A model generated the notes under the pieces. That model saw only the letters and a list, made by a program, of their open reading frames with translations. It ran no database searches and had not been told where the DNA came from. This document shows, piece by piece, positions 7,098-15,375 of a stretch of 20,458 nucleotides of DNA. Location of the stretch: assembly GCA_020433785.1 (NCBI GenBank), contig JAGRCC010001109.1, positions 1 to 20,458 on the forward strand, written 5' to 3'. Position numbers and translations under genes: made by a program. The stretch comes from Anaerolineae bacterium. Lineage in GTDB: Bacteria; Chloroflexota; Anaerolineae; 4572-78; J111. Positions within the stretch are counted from its first letter, which is position 1; every line of letters begins with the position of its first letter.

Positions 7098-10000
7098 TCA
7101 AGAGTTGGCAAATTGTCCGGCTAACTCGTAGGCGGAACCGGCCCCTGACAAATTGTCTTGTTTTTCCAGATCATCGCCCAGTCGAACAAGTTCTCGGGCC
7201 ACCCACTGCCGCGCCTGGACTTGTTCACCGTCGATGGCCTGGCCGAAACGTTCCAAGGCTTGCAGGGCAAAATGGAACGTGTCCATACCGGCCCGGGTTT
7301 CTCGATACTGTCTGACCAGGTTCTGAATTTGGTCCATCGGCCAGGGTTGGTCTATTTTTCTCAACGTGTCAAAGGCGGCATCAAGGTTATCAAACGTTAG
7401 CAGGGCTTCTTTCATTCGCCGCAAATTTAGCTCTTGCCGCCACCCGAAAACCTGTTCATCATCCAGACCTAAACCGAGCAGCGCCTCTAAGGCTTGATTG
7501 GCGTTGTCCCAGTTAGGCTGGGGTTGATCGATTAATTGATCACTGTAACGTTTCAAAGCGCGGCGTACTCCATCGGCCCGATCAAGATAGTCATGGGGCT
7601 GCTGAAGCAGCTCGCCATAAATGTTCACCGCCGGCTTAAGTTGGTGCTGGTTGAGAAAGGTTAGAGCATAAGCCAGTTGGGTGTCTAACAAACTTTGTTC
7701 AATTTCATCGCGCAGCGATTTTTCTTTGTCTGGCGTTTTCTCAAGGGCTTGTTTAAATTGCGCCACGGCCTCGGACAGGCGGGCTTTTTGCTGCAACCAC
7801 TCGCCCCAACGACGATAGGCCGTAACTTCCCACCCGATAATCTTGTCATCATTAGCAATGAGTTCGGCCAGACGCGACAATGTGCGCGTGGCCAGTGGCC
7901 AATTCTCTTCATCAAGCCAACTCTGGCAATAATCGTTAACCAGATTTTTGACCTCACCCGTAGTTGTTCGCCAGGTGATTTTGGGCGCATTATACGCTTT
8001 CAACCAGTCTCGTAACCGCTCCAACGAGACAAAGGCTTTCTCATCCTGCCGCGCTTCCAACCAGGTCGTAACTTCTTTTAGCTCCAGCTCTTTACGCCAG
8101 CCGGCAAACAGCGTTTTGTACTTATTTTCCGGAGCCGGCGGGTAAAGCGAGTCGACTCGATCTAAGATGTCCCGTGCCCGTTCCCAGCGTCTCTGCTCGG
8201 CCAACTTATCGGCATGCTGGTAGAGGGCTTCATTTATTTTCTGTTCATAGTCGGGAGTGCATTCCTCCAGAGCCAAAATCACCTGGTAGCCCTCCAGCGC
8301 TTGGTCGATCACGTCGGGAGTAACGGAAGAGAAGGAGTCGTTGTGCAAACATATCTGAGCCAGTTGAAGTTTAACCCGAACAAAATGTCCGGCCAGCTCG
8401 ATATTTCGACGACGGGCAGCCTGGCGCGTAAGTGACAAGGCCCGGTGGTAAACCTCAGCTGCTTTTTCAAGCGAATGATCGTGCTCTAAATATTGCCCCC
8501 AAGCCTCCAAGGTATTAACCAGTTCTCCCAGAGCTTCCTGGTCTCGGATTTCGCGATCACTTTCTCGGTGATCTGTTAAAAGAAATTGATCCAACTCGTT
8601 CAGGACCACGACCGCATTTTCCCAATCATTTTGATCCCGGTACTTTTGACTATAATCGAGTACGATAGTTTTTATCTCGCCGGTTGGTCGTGGGCGAGGT
8701 AGATCGATTAAGCGGGCAAAGGTGTCTTTAATCAATGTGTCATTAATTCCGTCCTGATCCAGCAATGCATTTGTTTGAGATAGAATAACCCGATGAATCG
8801 CTCCATCGGCTCGCGGATCAGGCTGGGTGGTATTATCCGGAGCAAGAAGATTAAATAGCTTTAACTGCTCTAAGGTTTTTAGGGACTCCGGCCAATCCTG
8901 CGACTCGGTTAAAACCCGATCGCTATAATTGTGCAGGCTTTGCCCAATTTGCTCGCGATGGTTCAGTTGACTTTCCACGTCTAAAATACGCTTGTACACT
9001 TTGAGCGCCGGGTCCAGGCTACCATTGTCCAAATAGCTTTGGCCTAACTGCAAACTGGTTCGGACAAATTCATCGGTCCACGTGTTTAAGCTGTCAAGTT
9101 CAAGTAGGCGAGCCTCGCGATAGCCCTCTTCGGCCACACGCCCTTCCTCCTGTAAACGGTTGATCTCTTTTGAGTCAACCGGGGTTGGGGCGCGTCGTCC
9201 TTTGATGAAATTGAGATGTTCCCAGTTTAAGGCATCACGGAGGCGTTGAATGTCGTCAATATCATCGGTCAGCCATGCTTGCAGCTTCACCAGCACCTGC
9301 TTCGCTGCCGGCCATAGATCTCGACCGGCAAATAAGCGACTAAATAGACAGACGATCACTTTAATATCATCTCGCTCTTTGTCGGTGATATCGGTTTCGT
9401 AACGATCCAGCACTCTAAATGCTTCATCAAGTTTGTTGGCTTTGAGCTTGTCTCGGACTTCCGTAATGGCAATCTGCTTCACCTGTTCATCGAGATCGCC
9501 AACCTCGAGATGTTGGGCTATTTTTAGAGCGCTACGGCCTTCCTCAACTTTCTCTTTAAGGAACTGCTCCCGGCTGTAAAAAGCCAGCCGGGTGTGAACT
9601 TCTTCTTTTACATTTTTCGGGGGGTTGGGTAGGGCCAGCGCTTCTTCAAAAAATTGCCGCGCTTCAGATAAATTGTCCTCATTAAGCGCCGACTGGGCTT
9701 GCTCCAGAGCTATCTTAGCAATTAACTCGCAGACCGAGGGGTGCAAAAATTGATCTGTTTCGGCTTTGATAGCGCTGTCCGGCGATCCGATCAGTTGTAA
9801 CAGGGGGATGTCCTCAGGGGTATTCGTAATGATTTCAAAGCAGAGTTCTTTAGACTGTTTGGGATCTTTGTCGAGTTTGTCGGTGGGGAATAAGGCCTTG
9901 GCCCACAGGAAACGCCAATTAGCGTGCCAAACTTGCACTTCAGGGTCTACAGCCAGCAGCGTCTGTAATCGATTGATGGCTTCAGCCCCGGCGTTCCATT

Positions 10001-11336
10001 CACTCACCCGGGCCGCTTGTTGGAAATAATTTTTAATCAGCGTTTTGACTTCGTCGTGATAGATGGCGTCTAAATCTTCTAAATGATGAAAAGCAGCATC
10101 GATATTATGCCGGGCCAAATTATCTTTGGCCTGATCCATCTTTAGCTCTTTGGCCAAGGTCGGTGCATCATTCCCGGTCAAATCCAAATCAATAAGGGCA
10201 GCCAGGGTGTCACCCGCCAGCAACCAGGCTTGCTCTTTTCGAAAAGACTCAAAAAAGCCGACCAATTTTCCCCGTGCCTGAGTCTGTATGGCCTCGCTAT
10301 TTTCAACGCGTAGTGCCTGCTGGTAACTCGACCTAGCCTGGCTTAGATCAGATTGAGCCAGGTTGCGCTCAGCCTTTTGCAAGTATGCCTGAACAATTTT
10401 GGGGTTGAATAGTTGGGGCTGGCCCCGGCGGTAAATATCGATGGCTTCATCAAATTTTCGATCACTCAAAAAGGCGTCTCCCCACTGCCGATAAAGACTC
10501 TGCACGGCCTCCGCGCTATGCTCATCACTGACCAGTTGATACAATTTTTGTAGCGTGATATCGGCCGTTTGCCACCGTTGAGCGACAATTTGCTGTTTAC
10601 TGTAGCCAAGCAGCAGTTCTTTAATATCTTGGGCTGGTCGGGGATCCTTCAGTTCATTTTCCAAAATCGTAAGGGCCGGTTCGACTGCATCGCTGCGCAG
10701 CCGAGCCCGGGCTTTCGCCAAAGTAAGATTGTTAAAGGCGATGCGGATCGCCTCGTTGAAAAGGGTCGGATCAAGCTCAGCCAATCCATCGAGAACGTGC
10801 TGAGCTTCGTCCCATTGGGGCGGCTGTTGCTCAGTTAGACTTTGACTATATTTGAGCCACATGTCTCGAATGCTCTGGCTCACCTGGGTATCTTCGATGA
10901 TGGGGACCGGTTGAACAAGCTGTTTGGCGTAGGCTGCCGCTTGGTCAAGCTCGTCATCCTCCAAACAACCGGCAATTCGAGCCAGAAAGATCTGGCTTAC
11001 AAGTTGGCGCGCCGCCATATGCTCCGGATCGATTTCTAATATCCGCCAGGCCTGCTCTAAAGTTGACTCTGGGTCATTCGATGTTTTTACCTGATCAAGG
11101 TATATCTCGCGCAGTTCGATCAAATCTTCACGGGCTTGAGCAGGATCTAGCCGGTAGGCATGTTCATACTCGGTAATGGCCTCCGGTATGTTTTTGTTGG
11201 CGCGAAGGGCTGACCCTAAATCAATGTAGGCCTGGGTAAAGTAAGCATTTTTTTCTATGGCCAGACGATAATGTTTGATAGCTTCTGCCATATCACCCCG
11301 GGTAAAAGCTCGCTGCCCCAAATCATAATAGTTCAT
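7098..11336 (-). repeat. Coding region of tandem TPR-like protein repeats
   Basis: This stretch encodes residues about 391-1802 of the giant ATPase. By eye a unit of very roughly 110-120 residues recurs, with an acidic or aromatic W followed by A...L..L. Examples are RWQTADITLQKL, QWDEAQHVLDGL, DWPESLKTLEQL, DWENAVVVLNEL, RWERARDILDRV, NWPLATRTLSRL and NWDNANQALEAL. Many units have a Tyr-Ser (KYSQ, GYSK, FYSR, NYSD, DYSQ, RYSD) shortly before the Trp. The nucleotide sequence itself is not repetitive, so the duplications are old. Confidence 0.65.
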
Positions 11337-12506
11337 TGCTTCCGGGTTCATTTCCTCAATTTCGCGCTTGGCTTCTTTAATGGGGTGATTCTTGACAATC
11401 CACTGCCGAATAAATTCGACGGCAAACTTAAAACAATGTCTTTCAGTTTCAATTAAAAAGTCGCCTTGGAGTAATGGTTTATAGGCTTTATCGCGAGCCA
11501 GAGGGGTTAGAATAATGATGTTCTTCTTGAGGGTTTCGTCAATCTCCTGATCACTAACGCCTTTATGACGATCGGTTAAATCGGCAACGGCTGACAGAAC
11601 CAACCGCTCTTCTTTTTCAAACCCCTTCCAAAACCATACTAAGGCGCCCTCGCCGTGTTCCATCGCTTTGGTTAAGCAGGCTTCAACATCCGGCACCTCG
11701 GCTTGCTGCTTACCGCCTTTCTGCAATCGGTCAAAAACCTCAGAACCAATCAATTGGGTCATGTAGGGATGACCATTCGTTAACGCCCAAATTTCCTCTA
11801 AAGCCGCCGGGGTGTATTCGATTTGACCCTGGCGCCCCAATTCTACCAATAGATCAAAGGTATCCGGCTTTTCAAGACGACCCACGGGTTGGGTATGCGC
11901 CCCCTTAAACAGCCGATGATAATCGGCCGGCAATAGGTCGAGACGTTTACTCACTACAAAAACAAAAGCCATTTGCTCTTGCTCTTCGTTAATGACGGCT
12001 CGAAGATAACCGGGGAATGTTTCAACCGAAGCCAAGTTTGAGGTGTCGGGGGGAATGGCCACGTCAAACTCATCAAAAAGAAGGAGAAGCCGCTTATCCT
12101 CAAGACGATCGAATATGCTGACCAGGAAATCTTTTTTGAATTTATTTGGATCGTCAGCTATTTCCGCTTCAGTGGGAAAGGGAAGATTTACATCGACTTT
12201 CTCAGCTATTCGTTGGGCCAGAGAGGCCAAAATACGAACGGTTGAAAACCCCTCATGTTGTTGTAGATCAAAAACGACCGGTATGTGGGTGTTCTGCAAG
12301 ATTTCGTCCCGCTGCAGGCGGTATAACAATGAGGATTTACCGATACGCGGTTGGCCATGCAAAACAATAAAGTTCTGTTGGGTTTTGGTCAACGTACCGA
12401 CAATATCCTCGATGAGGTTATGCCGCCCATAAAATAGCTTGGCATTCGTATTAGAAATGGCCTTGCCGTACACATAAGGATTAATTTGACCTCTTGCCTG
12501 CCTCAT
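7098..12506 (-). CDS. Giant STAND/AAA ATPase with very long TPR-like repeat array
   Basis: About 1802 residues from the ATG at 12506; an upstream in-frame TTG at 12542 is less likely. The ATPase (about 8-385) has INPYVYGKAI, then LFYGRHNL, Walker A GQPRIGKSS (51-59), Walker B LLLLFDEFD (D145, E146), sensor-like SKR (about 186-188), and an NGHPYMTQ motif (234-241). A winged-helix-like segment ends near 375. Canonical TPRs follow (391-460: YYDLGQRAFTRGDMAEAIKHY, split here only by reading). Then come roughly 1300 residues of divergent helical repeats with recurring Tyr-Ser and W..A...L..L positions. There is no membrane span and no obvious effector domain. Proteins of this plan act as ligand-triggered oligomerising switches in which the repeat arm is the sensor or scaffold. 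It sits between a small membrane protein (39-base gap) and a tail-anchored protein sharing its repeat unit. Confidence 0.88.
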   Translation of the reverse strand: MRQARGQINPYVYGKAISNTNAKLFYGRHNLIEDIVGTLTKTQQNFIVLHGQPRIGKSSLLYRLQRDEILQNTHIPVVFDLQQHEGFSTVRILASLAQRIAEKVDVNLPFPTEAEIADDPNKFKKDFLVSIFDRLEDKRLLLLFDEFDVAIPPDTSNLASVETFPGYLRAVINEEQEQMAFVFVVSKRLDLLPADYHRLFKGAHTQPVGRLEKPDTFDLLVELGRQGQIEYTPAALEEIWALTNGHPYMTQLIGSEVFDRLQKGGKQQAEVPDVEACLTKAMEHGEGALVWFWKGFEKEERLVLSAVADLTDRHKGVSDQEIDETLKKNIIILTPLARDKAYKPLLQGDFLIETERHCFKFAVEFIRQWIVKNHPIKEAKREIEEMNPEAMNYYDLGQRAFTRGDMAEAIKHYRLAIEKNAYFTQAYIDLGSALRANKNIPEAITEYEHAYRLDPAQAREDLIELREIYLDQVKTSNDPESTLEQAWRILEIDPEHMAARQLVSQIFLARIAGCLEDDELDQAAAYAKQLVQPVPIIEDTQVSQSIRDMWLKYSQSLTEQQPPQWDEAQHVLDGLAELDPTLFNEAIRIAFNNLTLAKARARLRSDAVEPALTILENELKDPRPAQDIKELLLGYSKQQIVAQRWQTADITLQKLYQLVSDEHSAEAVQSLYRQWGDAFLSDRKFDEAIDIYRRGQPQLFNPKIVQAYLQKAERNLAQSDLSQARSSYQQALRVENSEAIQTQARGKLVGFFESFRKEQAWLLAGDTLAALIDLDLTGNDAPTLAKELKMDQAKDNLARHNIDAAFHHLEDLDAIYHDEVKTLIKNYFQQAARVSEWNAGAEAINRLQTLLAVDPEVQVWHANWRFLWAKALFPTDKLDKDPKQSKELCFEIITNTPEDIPLLQLIGSPDSAIKAETDQFLHPSVCELIAKIALEQAQSALNEDNLSEARQFFEEALALPNPPKNVKEEVHTRLAFYSREQFLKEKVEEGRSALKIAQHLEVGDLDEQVKQIAITEVRDKLKANKLDEAFRVLDRYETDITDKERDDIKVIVCLFSRLFAGRDLWPAAKQVLVKLQAWLTDDIDDIQRLRDALNWEHLNFIKGRRAPTPVDSKEINRLQEEGRVAEEGYREARLLELDSLNTWTDEFVRTSLQLGQSYLDNGSLDPALKVYKRILDVESQLNHREQIGQSLHNYSDRVLTESQDWPESLKTLEQLKLFNLLAPDNTTQPDPRADGAIHRVILSQTNALLDQDGINDTLIKDTFARLIDLPRPRPTGEIKTIVLDYSQKYRDQNDWENAVVVLNELDQFLLTDHRESDREIRDQEALGELVNTLEAWGQYLEHDHSLEKAAEVYHRALSLTRQAARRRNIELAGHFVRVKLQLAQICLHNDSFSSVTPDVIDQALEGYQVILALEECTPDYEQKINEALYQHADKLAEQRRWERARDILDRVDSLYPPAPENKYKTLFAGWRKELELKEVTTWLEARQDEKAFVSLERLRDWLKAYNAPKITWRTTTGEVKNLVNDYCQSWLDEENWPLATRTLSRLAELIANDDKIIGWEVTAYRRWGEWLQQKARLSEAVAQFKQALEKTPDKEKSLRDEIEQSLLDTQLAYALTFLNQHQLKPAVNIYGELLQQPHDYLDRADGVRRALKRYSDQLIDQPQPNWDNANQALEALLGLGLDDEQVFGWRQELNLRRMKEALLTFDNLDAAFDTLRKIDQPWPMDQIQNLVRQYRETRAGMDTFHFALQALERFGQAIDGEQVQARQWVARELVRLGDDLEKQDNLSGAGSAYELAGQFANS

Positions 12507-12512
12507 AATAGT

Positions 12513-12519
12513 CCCCTTT
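12513..12519 (-). promoter_or_regulatory. Shine-Dalgarno site for the giant ATPase
   Basis: The minus strand reads AAAGGGG ACTATT ATG, a six-base gap to the ATG at 12506. This supports MRQARGQINPYVYGK as the true N-terminus. That start also lines up with the starts of the paralogous ATPase domain, whereas the TTG at 12542 has no such site. Confidence 0.7.
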
Positions 12520-12545
12520 TTTTGTTGAGGAATATGTCCCAATTT

Positions 12546-12977
12546 TTAAGAAATACTCGCTTGCTTCCAAGACTCGTACAGTTCGTCAAAGCGCGATTGG
12601 TGCTCTACCAGGAAATGATCGAAGCGGTCGTAAGCATCCTGTACCAGTTGGGCAAATCGATCCGGAGGGACCAGGCTTTTGACGAGAGTGATATCAAATC
12701 CACCAATCTGATCGGGCAGCAGCTTATATACCTCGTTGGCAATAGCGGCTTTATCCTGACCTTTCAAGCGAACCTGTAAATCATCGACGGCGCGTTCACT
12801 CGTTTTGAAGGCGATTGAGATGGCATTAAAAATATAAGGTAAAAGCACCGCTTCTATTTGTGCTTCAAGGGGATAGCCCTGCTTCTCACGAGCCAGCTTG
12901 GGATACAATACCACTCCCAGAGCAAATAACCCCGCAGCGACGGCAATACCCACCAGGAACGTGATCAGTTCGTTCAT
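12546..12977 (-). CDS. Small N-terminally anchored membrane protein, unknown function
   Basis: A 143-residue protein from the ATG at 12977, which has AAAAGGA about ten bases upstream. A TTG at 12986 is in frame but abuts that site, so it is less likely. One strong transmembrane helix covers about residues 4-24 (ITFLVGIAVAAGLFALGVVLY), followed by positive residues (KLAREK) that suggest a cytosolic C-terminal part. The rest is amphipathic helix: AISIAFKTSERAVDDL, EVYKLLPDQIG, LVKSLVPPDRFAQLV. The general plan, one span then helices with regularly placed Ala and Lys, is loosely like LL-H-type phage holins. It is equally compatible with a membrane anchor for the injection machine. I do not recognise the family. 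It sits between the fibre genes and the giant ATPase, so it may link the two halves of the cluster physically. Confidence 0.75.
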   Translation of the reverse strand: MNELITFLVGIAVAAGLFALGVVLYPKLAREKQGYPLEAQIEAVLLPYIFNAISIAFKTSERAVDDLQVRLKGQDKAAIANEVYKLLPDQIGGFDITLVKSLVPPDRFAQLVQDAYDRFDHFLVEHQSRFDELYESWKQASIS

Positions 12978-13032
12978 CAGTAGCAATTCCTTTTGTCATA
13001 TTTAATTTGGACTTTTCTAACGTTATCGGACG

Positions 13033-13275
13033 TTACATCGTCTCGAACTCGGTCACAGGCTCGATGTGTTCGCTATGTCCGTTAGACGTCAGGTTCACGT
13101 CCTCCGGCGAGGCAGCCCGGCTCAACTCTTCTTCGATCACCTGTATCGCGCCGCTGATGCGCAGCAGCGTCTCTCGCAAATTGGCCTGCTTAGCTTCCAG
13201 TTCGGCCATCATTTTTTGGCCGGCATCGAACTCGGCTTTGAGTTCGTGAAGGCGGTGGGTAAGTTGTTGTTTCAT
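13033..13275 (-). CDS. Small coiled-coil protein next to the fibre genes
   Basis: An 80-residue protein. Residues about 1-52 form a heptad-like coiled coil (LHELKAEFDAGQKMMAELEA, then LRETLLRISGAIQVIEEEL). The remainder is a polar acidic tail (residues 53-80). The ATG has AAAGGG six bases upstream. The gene lies 33 bases after the second fibre gene and 55 bases before the small membrane protein. Its size and position suggest a fibre-assembly helper, a chaperone or a structural adaptor, but there is no direct evidence. I do not recognise a named family. Confidence 0.72.
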   Translation of the reverse strand: MKQQLTHRLHELKAEFDAGQKMMAELEAKQANLRETLLRISGAIQVIEEELSRAASPEDVNLTSNGHSEHIEPVTEFETM

Positions 13276-13308
13276 GATGAACCCTTTCTGTCAATGACAA
13301 CTTTGATA

Positions 13309-15357
13309 TTATGTATTTGGTTCTACTTCAATCACCCCTTTATCTAGTTCAACATCTAGGGGTGGAACGTCGGCTCTGATGGCCTTCACTTCCCAATAAA
13401 ATTTCTGAAACGGGTTCTGATCATCGATCATTTTCACCATGAATTGACCATCTTCTACTTCAGAAGTAGCTAGCATGGAGATTGGAGCATTGTCCTCAAA
13501 GATCGGCGTTAACAAAACAGTGCGATTTTCCACTCGGGTCAAGGCCTCAAAGTAGTTTGGAAGTACGACCATCACCTGCCCGTCGGATAGTTCGGCTTTT
13601 CCTCGATAAAAAACGGCAATCTCAGGTCCTTCTAACACAGAATGGGCTAGGGACTTATGTTTAGGGGAGAGTGGATGATCTATTAAAAAATTTTTGACCT
13701 TAGCATCCAGAGACCAACTCTCTCCTAGAGTCAATTTGTAAATTGGCGAACCGCCTGGAGCCCCATACAATCTAAATCCCATCGCATCTTTACCGAAGGC
13801 TCTAATCCAGTGTGTCGCTCCGTTATAAATGTCCTGTACTGACCCATTAAGATACGTCCGTGCTTTTTTGACGTGAAGCTCACCATTGATTTCAACTTTT
13901 CCATCACCTGTTATACGCATTCGCTCTTGAGCATCGGTACCAAACAGTAGAGGCCTATTACCGTAATTCCACAATCCTGCCTGGTCTTTTCCTGAAAATA
14001 TATCAAGGTGAGGATGTCCTTTTTGCTGTATTCGTACATCGGCATTTTTACCGCTCTTAACGACATGCAACTCTTGTTCAGGGTCCGTTGTTCCAATACC
14101 AACATTACCGGCTCTCGTTATATTTAGTACGTCTTTGCCGCCTGCTGTCCACAAACTCAGTCTGCCACCAGGACGATTAGTAATCTCTACTCTATTTTTC
14201 AAACCTTCTTTCGTGGAAAGCCTTAAATAGGCTTGTGTTCCTGTTGATTCAAACAATCCAACTGCATCCTCACACCGTACATGAAAAAAATGAGAAGGCT
14301 CTATTGTTCCAATACCAACATTGCTGTTAACGGTCAATCCGCCGGCTATGTTAGCTTGACCTCTTACACTAAGAGTTGCCCCGTTAACCGCATCTAAATG
14401 CGTTGTACCGGCCACATTTAGCCCGCCAGAGATATTCACTTCGCTTAGCTGGCTCGCACCTTTTACCTGCCAGCCGCCGTCAGCTTGCAGGTTGCCAGTG
14501 ACGCGTAGCTCAGTGCTAGAAATTGCATTAACGACCTCTAAAGCGCCTTTTACGCTCAAAATATTGGCTTGAACATCAAGCTTGGCAAAATTACCACCCT
14601 TGGCTTGTGCAAAAACAATTTCATCTGTGGGATTTAAAACGGCCAACTTTAAGCCGCCATTCGCTCCAGGTTCAATTTTGCCTGCCAACGTTTCGATGAT
14701 GGTGTCATTCTCTAAATCAGAACGACGGAGCCGCAGTTCACTAACACTCTGGCCTAGTAGCCGACGCCCATAGGGTAAATCCGGGTCTTGGGTTTTGAGT
14801 TCTTTCAGCTTGCCAGTTGCATCTACTACGACAATTCCAAGGATAACACTATCGGCGATATTCCCCTCAGATGGCTCATCTATAGAAACCGGCTGAAACC
14901 GCAACCAGGGTACCTGTTCCAACCAAGGACCGGCTTGGCCTGCTTCTGGGATATATATCTCCTCGAATTGGATGGTCAGGTACTCTCTACGTTCAACTAG
15001 AGTGCCAGCATTGGCTCTTAACTCCAATGTAACTGGATCTCCTTCGTTATTCGGCTTAACAGTAGGTCTGGTGGGACCTGCTACCCAATCTCCTGTTAGA
15101 GAGAGAGAAATAAGCCGGCCTTGTTTATCGATAGCGATGCCAGGATCGACGGTAATAGTCGTACCCCCGATAGCCCCCCTCAATTCCAAGCCCTGCACTA
15201 CACCCCAATCATGGAGATTGGCGTTGTGCATCTGAGCCAAAGGAAGGTGGTAATCTTGATAATCTTGAAAAAGTTCTTTACCGGTCGGTGCGCCAAGTTC
15301 AATGGATTGAGAAAAAAAGATGTTTCTGCGAAGAGTTTTGTAGATCCTCTCACTCAT
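13309..15357 (-). CDS. Tail-fibre-like protein (paralogue 2) with distinct C-terminal tip domain
   Basis: A 682-residue predicted structural protein. The N-terminal base (about 1-270) is shared with the neighbouring fibre protein: FFSQSIELGAPTGKELFQDY, LHDWGVVQGLEL, ITVDPGIAIDKQGRLISLS, GRRLLGQSVSEL and GGNFAKLDVQAN. The middle (about 270-500) is beta-repeat typical of trimeric phage fibres, with NVGIGTIEPSHFFHV (346-360) and NVGIGTTDPEQELHV (418-432). The C-terminal domain (about 545-682) has KNFLIDHPL, LAHSVLEGPEIAVFYRG and LPNYFEALTRVENRTVLLTP. I know this pattern from bacterial fibre-like and surface proteins, but it is not the S74 chaperone of the sister gene. The start has AAGGTGAC just upstream of the ATG, 18 bases after the sister gene ends. 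The likely role is target binding or exterior decoration of the baseplate. Confidence 0.85.
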   Translation of the reverse strand: MSERIYKTLRRNIFFSQSIELGAPTGKELFQDYQDYHLPLAQMHNANLHDWGVVQGLELRGAIGGTTITVDPGIAIDKQGRLISLSLTGDWVAGPTRPTVKPNNEGDPVTLELRANAGTLVERREYLTIQFEEIYIPEAGQAGPWLEQVPWLRFQPVSIDEPSEGNIADSVILGIVVVDATGKLKELKTQDPDLPYGRRLLGQSVSELRLRRSDLENDTIIETLAGKIEPGANGGLKLAVLNPTDEIVFAQAKGGNFAKLDVQANILSVKGALEVVNAISSTELRVTGNLQADGGWQVKGASQLSEVNISGGLNVAGTTHLDAVNGATLSVRGQANIAGGLTVNSNVGIGTIEPSHFFHVRCEDAVGLFESTGTQAYLRLSTKEGLKNRVEITNRPGGRLSLWTAGGKDVLNITRAGNVGIGTTDPEQELHVVKSGKNADVRIQQKGHPHLDIFSGKDQAGLWNYGNRPLLFGTDAQERMRITGDGKVEINGELHVKKARTYLNGSVQDIYNGATHWIRAFGKDAMGFRLYGAPGGSPIYKLTLGESWSLDAKVKNFLIDHPLSPKHKSLAHSVLEGPEIAVFYRGKAELSDGQVMVVLPNYFEALTRVENRTVLLTPIFEDNAPISMLATSEVEDGQFMVKMIDDQNPFQKFYWEVKAIRADVPPLDVELDKGVIEVEPNT
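14563..15357 (-). repeat. Fibre N-terminal module, copy 2 of a tandem paralogue pair
   Basis: This encodes residues about 1-265 of the second fibre. It is clearly homologous, at protein level and in patches of DNA (for example around the FQDY segment), to 16789-17598. The two copies are in the same orientation in adjacent genes, as expected from a gene duplication. Confidence 0.8.
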
Positions 15358-15375
15358 TTTGTCACCTTAAGACCT

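Noticed and set aside
12043..12432. Plus-strand open frame opposite the giant ATPase's Walker motifs
   Set aside because: It is antisense to a strongly conserved ATPase core, has no family resemblance, and has many Arg/Ser residues typical of a shadow frame.
7098..12506. Giant ATPase as the Afp15-type loading ATPase of the injection system
   Set aside because: Its motif set (GHP motif, winged-helix-like end, long repeat arm) is STAND-like, not the compact AAA+ form of Afp15. A true loading ATPase, if present, should lie outside the window.
13289..13299. Perfect 11-base palindrome tgtca-a-tgaca between the second fibre and the coiled-coil gene
   Set aside because: The arms are only five bases, with no T-run, so it is too weak for a terminator. 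A single copy gives no support for an operator.
13309..13740. S74 self-cleaving chaperone in the second fibre
   Set aside because: The Ser-x4-Lys and GFIAEEVP-like signatures seen in the sister gene are absent; the tip is a different domain.
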